Source: Tipula vernalis
Taxonomy: Eukaryota; Arthropoda; Insecta; Diptera; Tipulidae
Direction of reading: 5' to 3'
DNA length: 64,000 bases
NCBI GenBank assembly: GCA_958295665.1
Contig: OY282560.1
Location: forward strand, 52,576,333-52,640,332
Within the stretch, counting starts at the first letter, position 1. Every line of letters starts with the position of its first letter. The notes beneath the pieces are model-generated. The model searched no databases and was not told where the DNA came from. It worked only from the letters and a program-made list of their open reading frames with translations. Shown here piece after piece: positions 57,003 to 64,000 of the stretch. The translations under genes and the position numbers were made by a program.

Positions 57003-57332
57003 CCCTCTAAACAAAAAAAGCGAATTCACAAAATACGTCGCATAAACATACTATAAACGTAATACTTTATTGCTCTACACTAATACATTCTCCAACTTAA
57101 ATAAAATATAATACAATATGTAGTACAAAAATATTAGTAAGAGCAAGGACAAAGAAAACAATCATTTCCCTCTAAACAAAAAAAGCGAATTCACAAAATA
57201 CGTCGCATAAACATACTATAAACGTAATACTTTATTGCTCTACACTAATACATTCTCCAACTTAAATAAAATATAATACAATATGTAGTACAAAAATATT
57301 AGTAAGAGCAAGGACAAAGAAAACAATCATTT
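57003..57332. repeat. 165-bp tandem duplication at the element's left end
   Basis: 57003-57167 and 57168-57332 appear identical. The unit starts with the element terminus CCCTCTAAAC, so the element has two left ends in tandem. Confidence 0.9.
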
Positions 57333-57641
57333 GTTTTTGAATTTTCTGTCGCCATTGTCTGTTTTGTTATTTTTTTTGAATTAATTAAATTTACTTTAAA
57401 GTTTTCTAAGTAGTGAAAAGTAATTATAGAGAATAGTAATTATAGTTTTTGTGTGAAACAATTAATAATTGATTTATAGTGAATAGTTTATTATAAACGT
57501 ATATAAATTAAAATTTACTGTAAAAACTGTAAAATTAAAATATAAATATTACTGAGTATAAATATTATATACAACTGGATTCAAACAATTAAGAAATAAG
57601 TTACAGTTTTCTGAAAAAGTGCATATAATACCTCATCAAAG

Positions 57642-58473
57642 ATGGACAAAAGAAGGTATTATGTTATGAAGTAAATCGCGAAAATAAAAAAACTTTGCGG
57701 TGAAAAATTGAATGAATCCCGTTTCGAAAAAGGCGTAAATAATTTATTCAATGTCGCTAATAATAATATGGAAAACCACGACAATGTTAGTTCCGAGTCC
57801 AGTAATAATTCGTTTATTTCCAATGAATCGAATTTTGGATCCGTTGAATTCAATTCCTGCATTGCAATCGATGTCAATAATTTAGGACGTGAATTAGCGG
57901 AATGACTCTTTCGGCGCGAGCAGCGTTTAAATAACACCAACCAAATGAGCCTGAAGAAGTATCTCCATTACTACAAATTCCTGCTACCTCTCCCGCCGAG
58001 TTTGAAGATCTGGAAAAAGAAGTTAATCAAAACCAATCCAAAGAAATTTTCATGGTAAGATTTTATAAATTATTAAATTATTTTAATACAATTTTATTAA
58101 TAATTATTTAATTTTACAGATTAAACTATTTGAAAAGGTAACTGATCAAAATTTAGACAAATTTATAAGAGCTTGTCTAAAACTCTTAATAAATGATCAT
58201 GCGGCTTCAAGTTTCTCGTGATATGGCCGTCACAATAACATTGCAGTGGAGAACTTTCATTTAATGAATTTAGTTAAAGGTAAAAAGTTGGTATCACTCG
58301 CAAAACAACAATTACAATTTATTGAATTCTTTTTTTTAGAATGTGCCATGCGGAAGTTTCCGACTTGTAAAACTGCAGAAATTACCAGTATAATCAAACG
58401 GTGGTTCCAGTACGCCAAAGATCGTGTAAAAAATCGATTAAATGTAATGTTTAAGAATCCGCTTTTATTATAA
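57642..58473 (+). pseudogene. DUF4806-domain protein gene, disrupted
   Basis: DUF4806 is a domain of unknown function found in insect multicopy genes. Pieces: an Asn/Ser-rich N-terminal part (57708-57905; ENHDNVSSESSNNSFISN), a linker with PEEVSPLLQIPATSPAEFED ending at a donor near 58055, an exon after 'ttttacag' (about 58120-58279) with DQNLDKFIRACLKLLINDHA, a TGA at 58219 where a Trp would be expected, and YGRHNNIAVENFHLMNLV. A short 60-bp intron follows (58280-58339), then ECAMRKFPTCKTAEITSII and KRWFQYAKDRVKNRL to TAA at 58471. The TGA and several frame changes upstream indicate a dead copy; the intron signals remain good. Confidence 0.65.
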
Positions 58474-59280
58474 GTTAACATTTGCTAAATTTTATAAACT
58501 GAAATTTCTTTTTGCGTTTAATTACTATTACGTAATATTCTAAAGGTTACTAAGTTTTTTAAAATGAATTTTTTTATAAAAATTGTTGAGGTATTTAAAA
58601 CTATATTTTTTGAACCTTATAATCGTGTTATTCGGTTATTAAAATAAATTTTACGTCTTTTTATTTTTTTATAAAAAACGTTCGGTCAGTATCACTTTAT
58701 AATCACATTAGTATATGTATTATAATAAAGTAAAAAAACCCACATTTAAAATCAATTTCGTTGAATTAATTTTTTGAATTTAAGTAATGTTTTATATTTA
58801 TGTATATAATTAAAAAGCGTTTTTGCTACCTGACTATTATGACAATTTATATGTACCTAATTTATAATTGATATTTTACCTAAATATGTTTATTTTATTG
58901 AGCCAATATTTAAATAATTAACAAAACTTTTTACTGGTTCTGGCTCTATTTTAAAGCTTTAACATTCAAACCCTATTCGAGTTCATTTTCAAAAGCATAA
59001 ATATATTTTTTATACTTTTGAAAATAAACCCGGATAGGGTTCAAAAGCTATCTGTCGTTAATTTAAAATAAAAAGTCCTTGACCAATAAAAAATTGTATT
59101 AAGAAGTTTTTCTTATTTATAATTTAATATGCATTAAGATATGAATTCCCAAAATAAATCTAAATTTATTATCGATATTTTTTTAATTCAAATCGATAAT
59201 GTAAAAAAAAAAATTTGTTGTAATAAAAATTTTGCGAGAACAAATATTAATTCGTATGATTACGATTGATTGTGTTTGCT
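58474..59280. other. Non-coding right half of DUF4806 element 1
   Basis: AT-rich with no gene. It contains a hairpin at about 58974-59051 (accctattcgagttcatttt with its complement). Confidence 0.5.
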
Positions 59281-59283
59281 GCC

Positions 59284-59568
59284 TTAAATACGTTACGTTA
59301 ATTCTGCGCAATAAACGTAATGTTAGTGTTTCGGAAAATTCGTATCGTTAATGTTGCACTAAATTCGTTACGTTAATATAATGCTAAAGTGGACCGTTTG
59401 CGAACTACTAACACAAAAACAACTCCTCGCAAAAAGTCTAATTATCATAGGATGGGAACGACATAATTGCTTCGTTTTTGCAACACCAAAGTGTTTCGTT
59501 TACGAAGAACTGCATGAACAAAAATCTTCGCTAATGTTACGAAAACGAAACACCTTGTTTGACGGGTA
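59284..59568. repeat. cgttacgttaat / cgtttacgaa motif block next to the right terminus
   Basis: Near 59284-59380 variants of tacgttacgttaat repeat three to four times. Then aaaacgaa and gtttacgaa blocks lead to the GGG end. Comparable blocks lie inside both ends of the 30770-31486 element, so they may be subterminal binding sites. Confidence 0.5.
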
Positions 59569-60100
59569 AACGACAAATTGTGCGTATATACGTACAATTT
59601 GTGGTTTGTTGTACATATTTTCAAATGTCAATTTTATTATGTCAAAATTATTTCATTATTCGGACAGCAAATGAACTGATTTCAAATATGGAAGAGAAAC
59701 TTATTTCACTAATGTCAAATTTATCACAAAAAAATTATTTCGCACAGAAATCGGACACGTTCATACCCAATAAACATTTTATTCCGAGTCGGAATTTTCT
59801 GTGCTATTTACACACAGAAAAAAAATAAAAATTCTTCATATACACTAATACCAATTACAGAACATATAGTATACGTAATAATTTCAATAGAATGTATGTG
59901 GTTAATCAAAGAAGAACGTATGTGGTAAATAATATTAAGTAAAGGAAAATGGATTAACGTGTTTAATTTAATTTAATGAATTTTGCGTGATTACAATATT
60001 AATAATTGTTCTGTGTTAATAAAAATTAATAATTGATTTGTTAGTTCGTAGAAAAATAATAGTTTACAAAAAAAATATAAATTTTTGTAATTTCTAAATA

Positions 60101-61412
60101 CAGGGTGGCTGAGACCAAATGTTACTAACTTCACTCTGCTGTCATTTGTGTAGTTGTCATTTTCGCGCATTAATTTTTTGACAGATTGAAGTTTGGTTAG
60201 TTGTTTATATGTGGTCAATAAATAATTGTTCTAAATTAATATCTTAATAAAAAAGTCGTAATGGAATTCAAACGTAATAGTGTAATTGCACTGTATTTGG
60301 GTGGAAATTCACAAACAGCAATAGTTCGTCAGCTCCAGCATTTGAATGTGAATAAAATGTTTGTGTATCGAACCATAACTCGATACAACAAAACTGGTAG
60401 CATCGCTAAACGCAACAGAGGCGGTCCTAAAAAGACAGCAACATCAAAAGAAATGATACGAAAGGTGAAGAAACGAATCCAACGAAATCCTCGTCAAAGT
60501 GCCAATCAATTAGCCGCACGTCTACATGTTTCACGATACAGCATTCAAACCATATTGAAAAATGAACTACGCTTGAAGCCCTACAAGATACAAAAAGTTC
60601 AAGATCTTACGGAGGCACAAAAAAAAGTTAGGCTTGAAAGAACACGAGCATTGAAGGCCTTGGCCGAACGTGATGAGATTCCAAAAATTGTCTTTTCTGA
60701 TGAGAAAATGTTCACCATTCAACAGCATGTGAATAAACAAAATGATCGTGTTTGGTTAGAGGACAAGTCCAACGATAATTTGGACACAAGAGTTGCCATG
60801 CGCAAGCAATCACCAGCTTATGTTATGGTTTGGGCTGCAGTTACTGCAGATGGACGCACTCCTCTGGTTTTCATCGAACATGGAGTCAAGGTAAACCAAG
60901 AGATGTACCGCCAAAAGATCCTAAACGATGCTTTGCTACCTTGGGCACGTAAACACTTTGGTACGAACCGTTGGACATTCCAACAGGACTCGGCACCGTC
61001 ACACAAAGCTCGAGCGACACAGAAATTTTTACAAAATTGCGTTCCGCGGCTGATTTCGTCGAAAGAATGGCCACCATATTCTCCAGACTTGAATCCCATG
61101 GATTTCTCCATATGGTCCATTTTGGAGAGTAAGGTGTCCACTAAAAAATACGAAAGTGTTGATGCATTGAAGTCAGCTCTTGTTCGAGAATGGAATAAAA
61201 TTCCGCAAGCCCACGTTCGGTCAGCATGCAATGCTTTCTATGGAAGACTGAATCAAATAATCAAAGCCAAAGGAGGTCATATCGAGCAGTAACATGTTTT
61301 TCATAAAATGTAATATGTTTTCAACATATTCCACGAAATTTCAATAAAAAATAATCAAAATTAAAAAAATTACAGCGTTTTCATTTGGTAACACTTGGTC
61401 TCAGCCACCCTG
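60101..61412 (+). mobile_element. Complete maT-type (DD37D) mariner, 1,312 bp
   Basis: Inverted ends CAGGGTGGCTGAGACCAA... pair over about 25 bp with one mismatch. TA flanks both sides (60099-60100 and 61413-61414). The whole transposase frame is open. Everything needed for movement in cis appears present. Confidence 0.92.
60261..61292 (+). CDS. maT mariner transposase
   Basis: 343 residues, ATG start, no interruption; the usual length for mariner transposases. It cuts out the element and inserts it at TA. The N terminus has two helix-turn-helix units (SVIALYLGGNSQTAIVRQ near residue 7; RQSANQLAARLHVSRYSIQ near residue 78) that would bind the TIRs. The catalytic core has IVFSDEKMF (Asp 1), FQQDSAPSHKA (Asp 2) and PYSPDLNPMDFSIW, where 37 residues separate the second Asp from the last Asp (NPMD). 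DD37D is the signature of the maT family, unlike DD34D of classic mariner. It may be active or only recently silenced. Its 5' leader inside the element is about 160 bp. Confidence 0.93.
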   Translation: MEFKRNSVIALYLGGNSQTAIVRQLQHLNVNKMFVYRTITRYNKTGSIAKRNRGGPKKTATSKEMIRKVKKRIQRNPRQSANQLAARLHVSRYSIQTILKNELRLKPYKIQKVQDLTEAQKKVRLERTRALKALAERDEIPKIVFSDEKMFTIQQHVNKQNDRVWLEDKSNDNLDTRVAMRKQSPAYVMVWAAVTADGRTPLVFIEHGVKVNQEMYRQKILNDALLPWARKHFGTNRWTFQQDSAPSHKARATQKFLQNCVPRLISSKEWPPYSPDLNPMDFSIWSILESKVSTKKYESVDALKSALVREWNKIPQAHVRSACNAFYGRLNQIIKAKGGHIEQ

Positions 61413-61414
61413 TA

Positions 61415-62040
61415 GTAATGCGCTACTCCTTCAGAATATAATTATTCTAAAATACAACAAAAAAATTTAATCATAATTAAATTATTATTATAACATGTGT
61501 GTATAATTACATTATATATTATTATACATAATTTCGGCAAAATCAAGAAAAAATGTTTTATAGGGAAATCCCCCATTTTTATCGTGAAACCCATGTTTTA
61601 AATACATAAAGGAATGTAAATTCATGTATAGGCTAATTTTTATTTAAGACCGCATCAGCATACATACTACAGAGATATAATATCCCTAAATATTTATTTA
61701 ATTTATTTAATTATCATTTGTATGTTGCCATACAATCAAAAGAAGCATTCAAGAATTTATCAATTGCTTAAAGTTTTATAATTGTATTCGATAAAAATTG
61801 ACAACCATCTAAATATTTACAGATGTATTTGCTTGCCATTGCAAAACTAAATTTTTCAACAATAAATCGCACTTATTTTGCTATAAAACTATTTTTTAAC
61901 ACACTATAGAAGTGATAATTCTGCGCATTTGCTGAGTTCTTGAATTAATTAAACTACTTTTAGAAGCAGGATCATAAAATTTTTAATACTTTTTTGTTTA
62001 AGGTGCGGTGCACCTTCTATAAATTGTTGGTAAATATTTA
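61415..62040. other. Non-coding part of DUF4806 element 2
   Basis: AT-rich, no gene seen. Confidence 0.4.
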
Positions 62041-62154
62041 TTAAATATGTATAAATTTTCAGGGAAGTGAATAGCCTCTTATCATTAGCTGTTTGTGCAA
62101 AAACAGAAGACATAAATAAAAAGGACCAATAGCTGCCAGGAATCAGCTCGAACA

Positions 62155-62522
62155 TTGAATACTGCGAATCAATTCATACGGTACCTCCAGGCTGTCATTT
62201 TCATCTCTTACCAGAACCACGATATGAGTAAATTTCTAAAGGCTAACTTGGAAAACTTACTTATAGATGACGTTGCAACGCAATTTTTGTGGTTTGGTCA
62301 ACAAGGCAACATTCCCGTTAAAAACTTTTTAATTTTAAAACTTTTAACAGGTAAATGAAATCAAATACCTAAATCCAAACTTATTAACCAGGGTATTTTT
62401 ATTTTAAAGATTCAGCCCAAAAAAAATTTCAATGTGCGTCACGTGATGAAGTGGTCGGGTTTATAAAAAAAATGGTTCCAATTGGCAAAAGATCGCCAAA
62501 GAAAAAGATTGAAATTAGCTAA
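62155..62522 (+). CDS. DUF4806-domain protein, C-terminal exons, reading frame intact
   Basis: Exon 1 (frame open 62155-62350) contains MSKFLKANLENLLIDDVATQ, then FLWFGQQGNIPVKNFLIL. It ends TTAACAG before a donor (gtaaat). A 59-bp intron (62351-62409) ends in 'ttttaaag'. Exon 2 (62410-62522) continues in phase with DSAQKKFQCASRDEVVGFI and KRSPKKKIEIS to TAA. The pattern 'F.WfGq.gn....NF.i..Ll', short intron, then a basic tail matches the DUF4806 copy at 58120-58473, which has a TGA in place of the first Trp here. The N-terminal part of the gene was not found in open form; a possible acceptor (ttttcag) is at about 62061. Function unknown; fragment or short gene. Confidence 0.55.
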
Positions 62523-63276
62523 TTTGAACTAGTTGAGTTATACATTTTAAATGAATTCACTAATTATTATTATTTAATTTAAATGTAAATAATTTTTACA
62601 AGAAATTTTTGCTTGATAAAGTAGAGTATTATTATTTATTTTGATGTACAAATATTTCTATTGAATTTTAAATACATCGCCAAAGAAAACGATTAAAATC
62701 ACCTAATTAGAACTACATAGTTGATTTATACCTTAATTTTAAGTTAAAATCAGTAATTATTATTTATTTAATTTAAATGTTACTATAGTTTTAAATATAT
62801 ATTTAATTGATGAAGTATAGCATTATCTATTTTGATGTAAAAGTATTTTTATTGAATTTTAAATAAAGAATTGCTATATATAGCCGCTTAATGCAAATTT
62901 AAAGAAATTTTAAATAATAAAATCCTAACATTTGTTCAAAAAGGAATTATACTTTTTTCACACAAAAAATAGTAAAATTATCTGTCAATCAAGGTGTAAG
63001 ATTTTCTTTCAGAAAGCCGTACGACTTTTCTCAAAGAAATTCGTATGAAATTGAGCATGATTTTTGCATAGAAAGGTGTATGATATTCGCACGGAAATTA
63101 ACTACAAATTCTGAATATTTTCTTATTACCAATACAATCATATAATTGGAAAAAATTGCCCATTGTCTTGGGCAGAACGCACGGCTTTCCGTATGAAAAT
63201 CAACTTGGAATCCACGTTCCGTGTGTTCTTTTCGTACCGATTTTCGCACGGATTTCTGTACGAAATGTTTATTGGG
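62523..63276. other. Non-coding right end of DUF4806 element 2
   Basis: Two AT-rich blocks that resemble each other (62500-62650 and 62675-62880; both have 'cgccaaagaaaa(a)gatt', 'cataaat/gttatttaattt', 'gaagtatag') suggest an old partial duplication of the gene's last exon and flank. Then come repeated 'cgtacg'/'cgcacgg' motifs toward the terminus. Confidence 0.5.
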
Positions 63277-63339
63277 TAAATATTACAGCTGGAATAATTA
63301 TCAAAAACTCCGTACACGTCCTAAATTTCAACGAACTTA

Positions 63340-63635
63340 TTGACGATTGTAAAAGTAGAGAAAGCGCCTCTCGAGGAAAAAAGTTAAAATGAGGCAACCG
63401 GCAAAATGACATTTCTCATAAATGCGACGCAAGAAACTTTTACAATCCGGTATTTAAAAATTGTTTTTATAATCCAAAATTGGAATTATTTACAATTATT
63501 ATCAATCTGGTAGGTACAAATTGTGTTTACAGTTCAAAATTGGAATTGTTTACAACAATTTCGAACGTCAAATTAGCAGCTACCTCAGTTTAAAAATTTT
63601 CCACTAGGTGGAATCTGTGATGCTCCAATCGTCAA
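63340..63635 (+). mobile_element. 296-bp TTGACGATTG MITE, copy 3
   Basis: First half of a head-to-head dimer, orientation as in copies 1 and 2. It directly touches copy 4 (...CAATCGTCAA|TTGACGATTG...). Confidence 0.9.
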
Positions 63636-63931
63636 TTGACGATTGGAGCATCACAGATTACACCTAGAGGAAAATTTTTAAACTGAGGTAGCTGCTAATT
63701 TGACGTTCGAAATTGTTGTAAAGAATTCCAATTTTGAACTGTAAACACAATTTTTACTTACCAGATTGCTAATAATTGTAAATAATTCATATTTTGGATT
63801 ATAAAAACAATTTTTAACTACCGGATTGCAAAATATCCTCTCGTCGCATTTATGAGAAATGTCATTTTAGCAGTTGCCTCATTTGAACTTTTTTCCTCGA
63901 GAGGCGCTTTCTCTACTTTTACAATCGTCAA
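63636..63931 (-). mobile_element. 296-bp TTGACGATTG MITE, copy 4 (inverted)
   Basis: Reverse orientation, so copies 3 and 4 form a 592-bp near-perfect palindrome. At the outer edges host sequence resumes exactly (cgaactta | ttgcaaaat), without a TA duplication. Confidence 0.9.
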
Positions 63932-64000
63932 TTGCAAAATATAGAAGAAAAAATTATTGCTCTCTGGCAAAATTATTACAAAAAAATTTATTATCACAGA

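Larger units (their letters stand above)
57003..59568 (+). mobile_element. CCC...GGG element carrying a DUF4806 gene, member 1
   Basis: Left end CCCTCTAAACAAAAAAAGCG, right end (read inward) CCCGTCAAACAAGGTGTTTC. It interrupts host sequence that is continuous in copy 1 (atacaacaaacgac near 19190). The flank is AA on the left and TAA on the right, close to a 2-bp TA/AA duplication. The left 165 bp is tandemly doubled. The DUF4806 gene occupies the middle; the right part holds repeated cgttacgttaat and cgtttacgaa blocks also seen at 30770-31486. Confidence 0.65.
59766..63276 (+). mobile_element. CCC...GGG element carrying a DUF4806 gene, member 2
   Basis: Ends CCCAATAAACATTT and AAATGTTTATTGGG with TA on both sides (59764-59765, 63277-63278). 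Host copy 1 shows the uninterrupted 'gttcataaatat' near 19389, which supports a TA duplication. A complete maT mariner (60101-61412) is nested in it; without that it is about 2.2 kb. Near its right end are repeated 'cgtacgaaa/ttcgcacgga' blocks. Confidence 0.75.
54923..64000 (+). mobile_element. Non-autonomous PIF/Harbinger-like element, copy 2 (multiply interrupted)
   Basis: Host segments 54923-56674, 56976-57002, 59569-59765, 63277-63339 and 63932-64000 are co-linear with copy 1 (17409-19159, 19166-19195, 19196-19395, 19869-19930, 19931-19990). Five insertions separate them. Copy 1 lacks these insertions and so serves as a ready-made empty-site reference. The left ~300 bp of copy 1 is absent: the Mag-like fragment abuts at 54922. 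The right end runs off the window. Confidence 0.8.

Overview
The window reads as repeat-rich nuclear DNA of an insect, most likely a fly (Diptera). It is AT-rich, has spliceosomal intron signals (gt...ag), and is packed with insect transposable elements: LOA-, I- and R1-clade non-LTR retrotransposons, CsRn1- and Mag-type Ty3/gypsy elements, a P-family transposase relic, PIF/Harbinger remnants, Tc1 and maT mariners, and many MITEs. I found no tRNA, rRNA, CRISPR or bacterial-type operon, and no gene I would call an ordinary host gene with confidence. The species call is inference.

Layout. 1-10.2 kb: the tail of a MADF-BESS element copy, a TIR element, a 5'-truncated LOA retrotransposon flanked by an unusually long 236-bp direct repeat, and a decayed Ty3/gypsy element (minus strand) carrying two MITEs. 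10.3-17.1 kb: a complete CsRn1-clade LTR retrotransposon (minus strand, apparently identical 686-bp LTRs) sitting in the middle of a foldback element. 17.1-20.0 kb: a non-autonomous PIF/Harbinger-like element with only the N-terminal part of a transposase. 20.6-31.5 kb: almost purely nested TIR/foldback elements and two minisatellites. 31.7-44.6 kb: a dead MADF-BESS gene whose exons are pushed apart by an I-clade retrotransposon, a Tc1 pair, a P-element relic and others, and whose MADF exon is duplicated as a hairpin. 46-52.5 kb: pieces of R1-clade retrotransposons, two of them ending at (CA)n. 52.5-54.9 kb: a Mag-like gypsy fragment. 54.9-64.0 kb: a second copy of the Harbinger-like element, interrupted by a 296-bp MITE, two elements with CCC...GGG ends that carry DUF4806-domain genes, a full-length maT mariner nested in the second of these, and a head-to-head MITE dimer.

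The two copies of the Harbinger-like element (17-20 kb and 55-64 kb) act as each other's empty sites, so several insertion boundaries and target duplications can be read to the base. The likeliest candidate for something undescribed is the family of TA-flanked CCC/GGG elements at 30770-31486, 57003-59568 and 59766-63276, two of which carry DUF4806 genes. Elements that look young or intact are the CsRn1 element and the maT mariner; the second DUF4806 gene also reads through a clean intron.
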